NCBI GenBank assembly: GCA_050084985.1
Contig: JBITNC010000001.1
Location: 110,794,001-110,858,000 of the forward strand
From: Nageia nagi
Taxonomy: Eukaryota; Pinophyta
Reading direction: 5' to 3'
Length of the DNA stretch: 64,000 nt
Shown here: positions 48,400 to 59,200 of the stretch, piece by piece
How positions within the stretch are numbered: position 1 is the first letter of the stretch
Layout of the letters: each line of letters starts with the position of its first letter
Made by a program: the position numbers and the translations under genes
The notes under the pieces: model-generated
What the model saw: the letters and a program-made list of their open reading frames with translations, nothing else
Database searches by the model: none
What the model was told of the DNA's origin: nothing

Positions 48400-48910
48400 C
48401 ATCCATTTTGAAGTTCATCCATAGCTCTACAAAAGTTCACTGTATGATGCCCAAATTCCTCAACCATTGTACCCCCAAAACTATATCACATCCCCCAAGT
48501 GGTAAAGGGTACATGTTACTTTTCAAAGTATAATGGTCCATGTGCAGTTTAACATTATGACATGTGCCTTTACATGCTATGTTTCCTCCATTACCAACCA
48601 TAACCTCAAAATTATTTGTAGGGTGGATGTAATAATCAACAACCTTAGCCACTCATGGATCAATGAAATTATGAGTACTTCCCAAATCCAACAATGTTAT
48701 GAGAGGGTGTTTTTCAAAAAACCTTTTGATCTTCATAGTTTGAGGGGTGATAGTTCCTACCAATGCATTATAAGAGATAATTGAGGCCTCCTCATTTGGA
48801 ATTTCCTCTATAGCCTCTTTGGGTGCACTCTCATATTCCTCCTCACTAGGAGCATCAACATCAAGCAAATATAATTTTGTTGTGTCCAATGATGACCATG
48901 AATACATTTA
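48400..48910 (-). pseudogene. Aspartic protease of element K
   Basis: ITLLDLGSTHNFIDP near 48655-48700 is the retropepsin motif (usual VDSGSTHNF; here DLGS, so the Ser is changed to Leu). GGCDIVLGVQWLRNLG near 48440-48490 closes the domain. Two open pieces, 48437-48652 and 48653-48907, meet at one stop and lie in one frame. Confidence 0.85.
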
Positions 48911-49900
48911 TTATCATAATTATAGCATAAGCCCTTCTTTTGATGCTCTTCCATTTCCTCCCATGTCAACTTCTTAGTTTGCATTATGCAATTTAGTGCT
49001 AGGGCACTTGTGTTATTAGAGGAATGGGAAATATTATGTGTTTTAGTAAATGAAGGTCTTGCATTTCATTGATGAGCATTGGCTTTATCTTCAGCAAGCT
49101 TTGCTAAAGCAATAATATCTATAATAGTTTTAGGATTAAACATTTTGACCTTTGGTTTAATTTCTTCCTTTGAGCCACTAATAAAACAACTTATGAAAAA
49201 TGCATCATCCAACCCATATGTGTGATTTGCTAATTTCTCAAACGGTATTCTTTGACTATTGTAGTTTGATGTAACTTAGTCAATGGCCCCATGAAATCTT
49301 CATAGTCACTAAGACCAAAATGGATCAATAATTATTGAGTGAATTCATCCCATGAAGAAGTAGGATGCATTTTTGAGTACCACTAATGCCATTGGAGAGC
49401 CTCATGGTCCAAATAAAAATATGCCATGCATACATTCAAATCCTCTAGGATTTGGTTCAATGTGAAATACTATCTAGCTTTATAAATCTAGCTAGTGAGA
49501 TTATCTCCATCAAATCAAGGAAAATCCAATTTAGTTGTGTAGTGAAGAATGAAACCACCTTGTTGGCTCTAAACTTTATGATGGATACCCTTATGGATTT
49601 CTTAACTACCCTAATTGCTATGAACTAGATGCATTATTGGTATGACTAAGACTTAGTTGAACACTATCACATTTACTATTGAGGGTTTGTATTTGTGTTT
49701 ATATTTGTCAAATTTCTATGCTAAATGTGCTAGTAAGTGTATCTACCATTTGCTAGATCATAGTTTGAAATGTCATCATGGTAGGATCAGCTTGTCCTAT
49801 TGTTTTGGATCTTGTGTCAAGTGCCACTTCTAAAAATTGCTATTTCTAAAGCTGATATTTCTAGAAACTATTATTTTTAGCAAGTGCCCAAAAAAGTGTA
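48911..49900 (-). pseudogene. gag of element K, decayed
   Basis: Pieces DDAFFISCFISG, IKPKVKMFNPK, IIDIIALAKLAEDKANAH and a damaged knuckle (CYNYDNKCIHGHH near 48900-48940) are typical of chromovirus gag. The capsid part reads from about 49560 with AYFYLDHEALQWH. Many stops. Confidence 0.75.
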
Positions 49901-50582
49901 TGGGTGTAATATATAAAAATGATTAGCTTGAAAAGATGATCACAATGGGCTAGGTCTCTTGATGATGATTTTTAGACCCTTAAAATCTTTTTTTTCTACA
50001 TCTATAGGTCTATCTACTTTTATTAAAAACTATTGAAATGGTATATATTTTTAGTTATTTAGCTCTAAAGTTTTTGCTACCTTTGAATTCCTATTTTTGG
50101 TAGCTCTAAAAAACTACATGTCATACATTTTGCTTCTTGAATCAAGATTTTTTATGTGAAGGAATGATTATAGGGTAAGGATTATCTACTCTATAGGCTT
50201 ATCTAAGCACCCCTCCTATCCAACTTTTGCAAGGAAAGAGGCTATGGAGATGGCTTCTATGATAAGTAACTTTCTGGTGGCACTTGCTATTGCTCTACAA
50301 TTTATAGATGGTCAACACAACTTCCTACCTAGTTTTCATTTATAGCCTAGATAATCTCCAATATGCCTTTGGTATGTGGATTCTACTTCCATGTAGGGTT
50401 CTATTTGAGGCCTAGATATTGGTGTAGATGTTTTTGCACCTCACTTCACACACAACTTTATAGGCAAATGTGCTTAGACAAAAATGATATATCCTCTTGG
50501 ATATTTTAAAACCCCTAGTACATAGTTTCTAGCTTAAAATCTAAGAATTTTTTTTATTTTCCTACAAAAAAATGGCCCTAAA
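49901..50582 (-). other. K leader region
   Basis: No domain recognised. It lies between the primer site and gag. Confidence 0.5.
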
Positions 50583-50600
50583 AAGAGCTTTAATACTAGA
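50583..50600 (-). other. Decayed primer-binding site of element K
   Basis: Complement after the LTR reads TC then TAGTATTAAAGC, which differs from TGGTATCAGAGC at three places, all G-to-A or C-to-T. Confidence 0.65.
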
Positions 50601-51009
50601 TGATACGATGCTACAAATATGAAAAAGGAAATATTGCAAAAATGAGATAAATATTGATTTAAAATAGGAAAATGATAACTATCTATTGGAAATAATAGAG
50701 CATGCACTAGTAAATAGAACACAAAATAACATCAATAAGTAGATAAGGATAGAATTTTATTGAATAGTAATAGAATCATAGGTCACTTTGAGGGGGCTAC
50801 CTCCTTACAACTCTAAAGGCAAAAATAATGTTCAAGATCCATTTTGCCACATAGTTATATCTATTTATATTAAACTAACTCTAATCCTAATAAGAATGCA
50901 AAATCAAGCATTGCCCTTACAATCATAATATTATGATTTACAATATAGGTTTATAATTTAATAAAATACTAACACTAACACTAAAATGTTAGGATGTGCA
51001 ATCCTAACA
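50601..51009 (-). repeat. 5' LTR of element K (409 bp)
   Basis: TGATACGATGC...GCAATCCTAACA, the same length as the 3' copy. Confidence 0.9.
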
Positions 51010-52450
51010 AATTGGTAATGTACAAGATACCAAATAAGTGGTAAGATTGGTGGATGATGCTTGAATTTCTTAATGATGCATTTTGCCTTGATTAAAGATA
51101 TCAAGGCTTCATCATTTTTAATAAGTGAAAGGTAGGATGGGATCCCTAAGGTTTGTGAAGATTGAGGGGAAATAAATGATGCAAAGGAGATCACATTCTT
51201 CATGATATATTAGACATACTCATTTTTTACTTATTTGACTACAACCTCACTCTTTCTTTGGTTAAAGCATTCTAAGGTCTTTTGAAACCTTGGTTTTATA
51301 TTAATTGGGTTATTTACATAATAGTTTTTACTAAATAATGAACTATAATCATATATGATTTCATTATGCAAAATTAAATAGGTATTATAGTCTAGCACCA
51401 AATCATTGATGACCTCAGTTATTGAAATTGATCTTTCGTAGCAATGAAGAGTCATATGATCAACACAATTTAGCAAAATTCTAGGTCTCTCATAAGGCCA
51501 ATGTAAGAAGAATAGATGGATCCAACTAGTTATGGATTCAATCTCCATCCACATATCCTTTTCTTCTAACTAAATAGTTGCCCTAAGACAATTGACTTTT
51601 AAGTCCTAAGCATTGGTTTCTTATCGATAATTTATGGCTATAATTTCTTGAATTTCTTTCAATAAAGCAAAGAAACATGCTACTTCAATGTAAGGACACT
51701 TTGTTAATGCTTGCATATATTGATATTTTCGGTATCTATCAATGAAATCATGTTCTACAGGATTAAATTATGTTTTTTCATTGGTTTCTAGTTTTCTTGA
51801 TATCATAGCTCTTGCTTGAATATTACAATGAGGATGAGGAAACCTTGACCTTATTTGAGATAATTATTGGTGAATATTTTGCACACTTCTAATTGATTAT
51901 TAAGGCTTATGAATGAATACTGTGTAAAAATCATAGATAATTTTATGATGACATAGGTCTCTTATCATTTGGTCTACCCATGTAAATAAAAAATCTTCAT
52001 TTGGCTAGGTGCTAACAACTCTATTCTAGATCCAATTGTTGAAAAAGCAATTAATTATGATATTAGGAGCTAAAGTTGGAAAATATTAGAATAACAATTT
52101 TACCATGCAAACTTGCATAAAATAATGTGCATGACTTAGGTGTTACATGGCTTTATCCACATAAATTTCCATGTTATCACCATGAACACTTATCTCCCAT
52201 CCTTGGTATATTTCTAGAAATAAATTTAAGGCTATGATTCTTTCCAAATTAATAGATAAATGAAGGATATTTTTACTTTTAGGAGAAATATCTAGGGATA
52301 ACTTTATGATAATCCTATCTCCCAAATATCTTGATTTCTCAAACCAAGGTTTTTGTCGAATACCTCTTTGATCAACAACCAAGTGGATGCTTTTACTCTT
52401 TTTTGATGTCTTTTTTTATATCAAATACATCAAATATGTATAATTTTTTA
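51010..52450 (-). pseudogene. Extra sense frame of element D after integrase, unrecognised
   Basis: The - strand keeps one codon phase over about 1.4 kb (open pieces 52143-52382, 51231-51554 and 50958-51203, the last running into the K LTR), with about ten stops, mostly of a kind a C-to-T change would produce. Readable parts include IYQGWEISVHGDNMEIYVDK, NEDFLFTWVDQMIRDLCHH, LTKCPYIEVACFFALLKEIQ, HWPYERPRILLNCVDHMT and SLIKNDEALISLIKAKCI. Continuity across K (44940-44991) in the same phase supports a real former coding region. It is in the same orientation as pol, unlike the PMD frame. I recognise no family; it may be an extra frame of Tat elements. A gag, RT or integrase role is excluded because those are found elsewhere or are unlike it. 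Confidence 0.55.
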
Positions 52451-52599
52451 AAGAAAAAATACTTTTGGTTGATTTATTGACTAAAACATTTTATTTACAA
52501 TATATACAATTTCTAATTAAAAAAGGGTTTGGTAAATATAGAAAGGATGAAGATGTATGATATTTATAGCTTCATTCTCTTTGTTACCTTCCATATCAA

Positions 52600-53935
52600 C
52601 TAAATGATAAGCCTCAGATCCAATTTTTTTTTTAATCACATAGGGACCTAACCAGTTAGGAGCAAACTTGTCATAGAGCTATCATTCCATTTGAGAAGTT
52701 TATTAGTTTTATTTTAAAACCAAATCTCCTATGTTAAAATTGCAAGTTTTAACTTTTTTATCAAAGGCTTTTTTAAAGTGATTTTGATAAGTACATAAGT
52801 GCTCTAATGCATTAACTCTTCTTTCATCTAGAAGTAGTAATTCATCTAATCTTGTTTGATTAACTACTTCATTAGTGATATAATATTATAATGCAATTCA
52901 TAAAGAAGGAATTTCTATTTCTAAAGGTAATACTTCTTCGACACTATAAACTAAGGAAAACAAGGTTGCCCTAGTAAGAGTTCGAATACTGGTTTGATAG
53001 GCCCATAATGCATGTGGAATTCTCACATGCCAATATTAGTGGGATTCATCAACAATCTTTAATAGAATGCTATGAATAGTTTTGTTGCTAGCTTCAACTT
53101 GACCATTCCCTTAAGGATGATAAGGAGTTGAGAAGTTTAAATGGATATGATATCCTTTACATAAAGTCCAAACTTCCTTATTTTTGAAACTTTTTCTATT
53201 ATTAGTGATAATTTGGGTTGAAATTACAAAATGATATATAATATGGTTTTGTATGAATTTTGCTATTTTTTTCCCTTTTGTTGATATCATGGGGATAGCT
53301 TCTACCCATTTTGTAATATATTTTGTAGTAGTTATTATAAACTTATGACCTCTTGAGGAAATAGGAGAGATTTGGCATATTAAATCTAATACCCATCTTG
53401 ATAATGGCCATAATGATTGCATAGGTTGTAACATATGTTAAGGTTGATTAAATAGATTAGCTTATTGTTGACATTTAACACACTTTCTAATGTATTCCAT
53501 GCAATCACATTCCATACTAGGCCAGTAATATCCCATATGAATTAATCATTTTGTGATTATAGAGCCACTAAAGTGTCCTCAAAAAATTCCATCATGTGCA
53601 CATGAAATAGCAATTTGTGAATCAAACCACTCTAAACATCTGAGCAATATTATATCAAAACCCATATGGTATAAGACATCTTTTATCATGGAGAAGTGAA
53701 AAGCTTTTATCTTGAATATTTTTTGAGATGATTTTGTCAATTCTTTAGGTAATACCCCATCTCTTAAGAATTTGAACAATTGTGTATTCCATAAATTTTT
53801 GTATTCTATTGCAATGTCTAAGCCTACATGTTCAACTTCATCTAATTCTATTGAGAATTGAATGATTTGAACAATTTTAATAGGGATTAATTTTTTATCA
53901 AGATTTGTAGGCATTAAAGATCCGATGGAAGCCAT
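52600..53935 (-). pseudogene. Integrase of element D, decayed
   Basis: Zinc-binding part: CAHDGIF-GHFSG (about 53560-53605), MGYYWPSMECDCMEYIRKCVKCQQ-type H..H..C..C relic down to about 53463. Core: LDLICQISPISSRGHKFIIT (about 53390), WVEAIP, TQIITNNRKSF (about 53200, where the second catalytic Asp of TDN is Asn), FSTPYHP-GNGQVEAS (about 53100). The C-terminal tail includes PNWLGPYVIKKK and GSEAYHLVDMEG at about 52580-52660. Acts in inserting element cDNA into the genome. Stops are few enough to follow it end to end. Confidence 0.9.
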
Positions 53936-54019
53936 AGCATCAACAAAGCTATTAGTTGATCATGGTGCTACTTCTTAATCATATTTTTTGAAAGATAATA
54001 AAATATTTTTCACTAATCT

Positions 54020-54320
54020 CTTATATCTTTGCAACAAAGGCTCCTTACACTACAAGATCTCTTTGACTTGATTTACCATTAACAATGAATCACCAATGAA
54101 TTTTACATTTTTTAGTTTTAATTTTATAGCAATTTTAATAGCTTAGATTAAGGCTTCATACTCGACATTATTATTTGTATAAGGAAAGTTAAGTTTAGAT
54201 GAATAGGGTATGGGAACTCCTTGGGGTGTAACAAAAATACCATTGTACCCCCACTTTGCTCACATCTTGACCCATCAAAATATATTACCATATCCCAATT
54301 TTCTTTAGATTCTAAGGCAA
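54020..54320 (-). pseudogene. Second (archaeal-like) RNase H start in element D
   Basis: WDMVIYFDGSRCEQSGGTMV at about 54240-54300 matches the W-x-x-YFDGS start of the additional RNase H of Tat elements. It lies between the first RNase H and integrase. The 3' part is strongly decayed. Confidence 0.7.
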
Positions 54321-54963
54321 ATTTCATTTCATCTAATTGAAATACATGTTCATCTGGTAATTCTATGATGAATGGTGCCTTAGCAAGGTAATCAGTGATG
54401 AGTTTTTCTTTAATTGATTTCTAACTTATGAAAAGTAAGTTGAATTTAGTTAGATGCATGATCCATTTATATGTTCTCACATTTTGATAAGTTTTATTCA
54501 TGTACTTCAAAGGGTTAGCTTTAGCAATTATGTATGTGGTATGGTTTAGCATGTAATGTCTTAATTTTTTAGTATCAAATATGGCTAATAAACATAACTT
54601 ATCCAAATACATGTATTTGATCTCATAACCAACTAAAGTTTGACTAAGATAATATATTGATTATTATTTATTATTCTCATTATTTTGATCAAGCATGGTT
54701 CCTAAGGCTATTTCTATGGCTGATATATATAACAAGAATGGTTCTCCATGCTTAGGTGGTACTAGAATAGGTGGTGAAAGAAGATAACATTTAATCTTAT
54801 TAAATGCCTCTTATTATTCATTACCTTATTGAAATATAATACCCTTCTTCAAAAGTTTGTTAAAAGGTTTACACTTATCTGATAACTAAGAAATGAAACA
54901 TCTTATGGCTTGCAACTTACCCTGTAGGCTTTGTAGTTATTTTCTATTTGAGGGTATGGGACA
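54321..54963 (-). pseudogene. End of reverse transcriptase and first RNase H of element D, truncated
   Basis: Starting at the LTR terminus of C: CPIPSNRK, LQSLQGKLQAIRCFIS, LSDKCKPFNKLLKKG (RT thumb/connection), then PPKHGEPFLLYISAIEIALG and YLDKLCLLAIFDTKKLRHYM (RNase H). The RT palm with Y-x-D-D is missing from the window on this strand, displaced by the insertion of C. Confidence 0.88.
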
Positions 54964-55993
54964 TGTTTAGTCAAAAAATAACCCTACATGCATATAATAT
55001 GAGAGATATCACAATTACACCATTCTATATTATTTATGAGTAAACCTCAATTTTGATATAGATTTTGCCTCACATAGAGGGCATAAGTACAATAAATGAT
55101 ATGGGCCTCTTGGAAGCCTTCTTTTTTGATGTTTACAAGTTCTAAGTAATGTTTTATAAAACTTGCAAAAGAAAGAGAATAATGATAATTATTTCTTTTT
55201 TATGGTTCTTTGGCTCTTATTTTCTCAAATTAGCTATTGTTCCTATAAATCCTACACATACATAAATAACACATCAAAGCATACCTACTCACATAGTTTA
55301 AAATGTATGCAAGTATAATAAAATACAAGTATGAAAGCATGAAAAAATTAAATCCATTTACTAAGGTTGCATTCAATCTTGGTCCTTTTTTCTTCACTAT
55401 TGAAGTCTTATTTATAGATATTGGAAACTACCAAAGTTGCCATTCTTAGGACAAAAATCTAAATGGAAACCCATATCTAGCCTTATCATTATCCTAATCT
55501 AAAGGTGAAAGGTGTGCGATGATAAGATATTACTCATCCTTTGCTTTATTTCCAAAACACTTTAGATTTTTCTATTTTTAACTTAATTTTACACATTCTG
55601 GGGTCATAGATGATCAGGTGTTAAGCATTGATGACTAGATTAATCATCGATGATTGGAGAAAATCATTGATGACTAGGCTTGAGTTAGGGTTTTTATACC
55701 CAATTTTCAAAAGGTCATAACTCACAAATCATAGCTCTATTTTATTTACCATTTGAAGCATTGGAAAGAGAATGAAGAGTACATCCATATAATGTAATAA
55801 GATCAATAAAAGAAGAAGATATAAGTGTATCCTTTTAATGATTTCTATAACCTCTTTTTAATAGTATTAGATATCAATTTTGAGCTAATTAATTATTATT
55901 CCATGATATGGCATTCGATAGTTGACCCCAATGATAAGAATCATGATTGATTTGATAAATCATAAGTGAAAGGTATGTTTTTAAGTATCTACA
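54964..55993 (-). repeat. 3' LTR of element C (1030 bp)
   Basis: Complement of TGTAGATACTT...CTAAACA, homologous to the LTRs of A, H and D but about 170-195 bp longer. Polypurine tract complement at 55994-56008 (CAAAAAAAGGTAAAA). Confidence 0.78.
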
Positions 55994-56974
55994 TTTTACC
56001 TTTTTTTGAATTATCTATTATTAAAAGTAGGAGGTAATTCAAAACTTTGCCTCTCTAAGAGGGAATGTAATCAAGTTCTTGACTTGTATTCCTAACCTTG
56101 GATCAAGATTTTGAATTAACTTATTCTCTATGAATAAGCTGAATTTGAGTGATTGGAATCTGACTAAATCCATTCTTTATTTTTTTGTATTTAACACATT
56201 TTGAAAGTAATAAGGGTTGTAGTAAAAGGCATAACTTAGGCAGTTATCACTATACTGTTATGCTATGTTAACTAGATATAGATAGGGTCTTAGTTGTTAG
56301 GCATATGCCATAGCTAGCATGTGAAAAAGAAGCTCCCTTGCAAATACAAAGCTTTGATTATTTTTCTTTTGTCCCAATAAGTGGGCTATTTGATGATCTT
56401 ATGCAAAATTTCATCCAATAATTTTAATCATATCCAAATCCATCCTTTTTTTCTCTATTAAAAGAAGGATCATTTTTTGAATTCAAAGTTACTCAAGAGT
56501 TTTGGGTCTTTTCAAAACACTTGGCTTTGGATAAAGTCAATGAGAGAAAAACTTGTTTCTATTTTATCTTTGACACATATATATTTTTTTTATTTTTTTA
56601 GATTTTAATAGTTTTATATGTTTTTTTTGTATGAGGTACAAAAGATAATTTTCCTGATGTTATCTCATAAGTGACCCTAAGCATAGGTATTTCATTTGAA
56701 TTTTTGAGTATGAGCATTTTAAGTGTTTTACATTTTTATCATTGTCTTAAGCTGGATATATGTAAGGAAGAGCTTTAAGAACTCATTTTATCTTTTTTCA
56801 TTTCATTTTTTTGTTTATAATTTTGAAAAAAAGAATAAAGAATATATGCTTGAGAGTGCTAAAATGGAGAGCTCAAATACATTTTTTCCTTTTGGGATTT
56901 TTGATGATTTTTTTTTTTTTTAACTCACAGAAAGCATATAAAAGTGTTAGAGGTAGGGCTTTTTTATTTTTTAG

Positions 56975-56975
<1 letters not shown>

Positions 56976-57008
<33 letters not shown>
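56976..57008. repeat. (TA)n microsatellite, about 16 units
   Basis: Uninterrupted TATATA run, preceded by a poly-T tract at about 56909-56921. Confidence 0.9.
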
Positions 57009-57010
<2 letters not shown>

Positions 57011-57050
57011 TATTTACAATATGTTATAGGAAGACATGGGTTAGAAGGGG

Positions 57051-57629
57051 GGCTTATAATTTTATTTTTATGATTGTACATCTTGATAGACTTGAAACAT
57101 GTCCTCGCTAGTTTGATCACGATCTTAGCAATGTTATGGTATCTTACAAGATTTGAGCAATCATTTTGATTTTATAATGAGGCTATTATATAACCTAATC
57201 AAAGGTAATATAAAACTTAATTATTATAACCATAACTAAGTATAATTCATATTTTCTTGTAGTAATCATGTAGGATAAATTCTAAACTTATGTTTTTATA
57301 TATCTACATATGTCATTATGTTGAGGCAAGTATGTGATAGGAAGCATTTTTAGGTATATATGTTCAAGTTTAAACATTTGCTATTATCACAACAAATAGG
57401 ATCTCAAGATGATATTTTGCAAGAAAACAAGTAAATCACATTTACTTAAGATCTGATGAATTTAATGTGGCTAACCTCTTAGATGAATTTACCTTGCAAT
57501 ATCAATGCTTGAAGGTAAATACAAGAGATTTGTTTTTGGAGTCATGGAAAATTGTATTTTCCCCAATCATGAATGAATATGAACTTCAAACATTTGCAAT
57601 TGATGTATTTTAAAAATAATAAGATTGTA
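57051..57629. other. Gene-free stretch between C and G
   Basis: No domain seen. Phrases such as GCAAGTATGTGATAGGAAGC (57325) recur in altered form in the LTR of G (57720), so part may belong to G or an older relative. Confidence 0.45.
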
Positions 57630-58444
57630 CATCAAAACTACACTTGTGTTTATCTTCATACTATGCTATTATGAGGTAGGTATATGATAATATTCTAGTT
57701 CATCTCCATATACCATTTCAAAGCTAGTACATGATAAGAAGCTTGTTTTACATATACAACTAATTTTGACAAGAATACCAATCAAGAATTAAGATAAGAA
57801 TACCAATCAAGAACTATGATTTGTATACTTACCTTACAAAGTGTACCTAACACCAAAGAATGATGATATGTTTTATATGTGGATGATAGAGAAATCTTGC
57901 TCCAAAAGAATGCAACAAAAAGAGGATCATAGGAAATCTATATGTTGTACAAAAGGATCATTTATGGTGTATTTGGCATGACTAAGGAGCATTAATGGCA
58001 TTTGTTAGAGTGCTCTTTCCTCTCAAATCAATTCAATAATTTGCATATACATGTTTCAATTAGCGATATGATATGCAGATAAATCATCAATGTCAGAATA
58101 GCTTGCATAAGGAAGTACACAAACCATAGCCTTGAATGGTAGCATCAAAAGACACCTAAAGGATTGCCACCACCAAGAATATATACGATATCATGTATCT
58201 CCTTGATGTGAACTTACTATTAGATCCCTATTTATATAGATAATAATATGACCTACTCCTTAGGTCGATGTGTACCTACATAAATAGAGTTAGTCCATAA
58301 TACATAATGATATTCAAGATAATTAATGATATTATAATTATATTTAAGATAAATATTGATATCATTAAATTAAATATTCTAGGTGTACATTAGTGTAAGA
58401 AAATGTTTTTATTTAAATGCATAAATAAATTTTATACCATAACA
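57630..58444 (-). repeat. 3' LTR of element G
   Basis: Right end ..TACCATAACA matches the complement of the F LTR start; a TATA-box complement lies at 58227-58240 and a splice-donor complement GTATACTTACCTTAC at about 57815. The left end is not certain. Confidence 0.7.
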
Positions 58445-58679
58445 GATGCCCTATTTTGGATGAGAAATTGATATCACTAAGTGCATTGAGATTTTTCATT
58501 CAAAGCAACAATCAAGATGTCATAGCAATAAAGTATTAATAGGCATTGATAAGAATAATAGCAACACTAATCAATCTAAATTCCAATAAAGATTATAAAA
58601 TAACAAAACCTATAAAAACTTGATATGGATTGAGAAAACTCCCTACAATAATGTTTTTCAATCTACCCCTTTTCATGAT

Positions 58680-58740
58680 ACTAACAACACATGACCACAC
58701 ATGATAACACATGACCACACATGACAACACATGAAATCAT
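58680..58740 (-). repeat. ACACATGA-type short array in G
   Basis: Repeats of ACACATGACCACACATGA, the complement of the TCATGTGTG units at 22806-22975 in F. Confidence 0.75.
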
Positions 58741-58761
58741 AAGCAAATAGCATACTATAGT

Positions 58762-59115
58762 AGAATGGGAGCTCAACTCTATGCCAAGAGGCATGATATG
58801 ATGATGAGAGCTAAAACTCTATGTTAAGAGGTATATTATGATGATGAGAGCTAAAACTCTATGCTAAGAGGCATAATATGATGATGAGAACTAAAACTCT
58901 ATGTCAAGAGGCATAATATGATGATGAGAGCTAAAACTCTATGCCAAGAGGCATAATATGATGATGAGATCTAAAACTCTATGCCAAGAGGCATAATATG
59001 ATGATGAGAGCTGAAACTCTACACCAAGAGGCATAACATGAAGATGAGAGCTAAAACTTAGTACCAAGAGGCATAATATGATGATGAGAGTTGAAACTCT
59101 ATTCAAAGAAGCATA
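58762..59115 (-). repeat. 40-bp tandem array in G, about 9 copies
   Basis: Units read ATGATGAGAGCTAAAACTCT then ATGCCAAGAGGCATAATATG, 40 bp each, lying back to back. Its complement resembles the 40-bp array of F (ATG-CTT-TTAG-GGAGT-TAGCTCCC). An internal inverted GAGAG..CTCT core is kept. Confidence 0.88.
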
Positions 59116-59200
59116 TAACAAAATACAATCTAGGATATAGCAATATAGATAATTCTCCATCATGTCTAGTAAATCAAGATGTTCAATCTAACAAAACAAG

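Larger units (their letters stand above)
44997..51009 (-). mobile_element. Element K: decayed chromovirus-type Ty3/gypsy retrotransposon
   Basis: 6013 bp, with 409-bp LTRs about 90 percent alike by eye (about 41 differences). Flanks are GATTG (44992-44996) and AATTG (51010-51014), a duplication with one G-to-A change. On the - strand: 5' LTR, decayed initiator-Met primer site, gag, protease, RT, RNase H, integrase, chromodomain relic, polypurine tract, 3' LTR. The full domain order of an autonomous chromovirus is present, but all frames carry stops. Confidence 0.9.
33050..54963 (-). mobile_element. Element D: Tat-like Ty3/gypsy element on the - strand, with J and K nested in it
   Basis: Read right to left: end of RT, RNase H, a second (archaeal-like, aRNH) RNase H, integrase, an extra sense frame, an AT-rich interval, an antisense PMD frame, a long untranslated stretch, polypurine tract and 3' LTR. 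Two RNase H domains are a mark of the Tat lineage. The element is interrupted by J (39795-44457) and K (44997-51009), each with target duplications, and by C from 54964. Its gag and 5' LTR should lie beyond C, and I do not see them. It sits with its 3' LTR end in the RT of H (last five flanking bases TAGGA). Confidence 0.75.
54964..57050 (-). mobile_element. Element C: 3' end of a third Tat-like copy, inserted in the RT of D
   Basis: LTR, polypurine tract and about 650 bp of the same untranslated region as in A and D (56009-56650), then loss of similarity. The last bases of D before the LTR are GGACA. The 5' part is not recognised, and the right edge is approximate. Confidence 0.65.
57630..59200 (-). 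mobile_element. Element G: old relative of F (3' LTR and 3' untranslated arrays)
   Basis: 58445-58680 aligns on the - strand with the last 350 bp of the F interior (for example GGGAGTTTTCTCAA-CC-ATATC, TTGCTATGAC, TTTGAATG-AAA-TCTCAA and CATCCAAA-TAGGGCATC). 57630-58444 aligns with the F LTR. 58680-59115 holds two arrays matching F arrays in order. No gag is seen upstream, so the copy is truncated or masked by later change. CpG sites of F are mostly lost here. Confidence 0.8.

Noticed and set aside
33050-54963. Simple inversion of the 3' half of element H
   Set aside because: Not excluded, but about 100 RT codons are missing at the join and both breaks fall on LTR termini, which nested insertion explains more directly.
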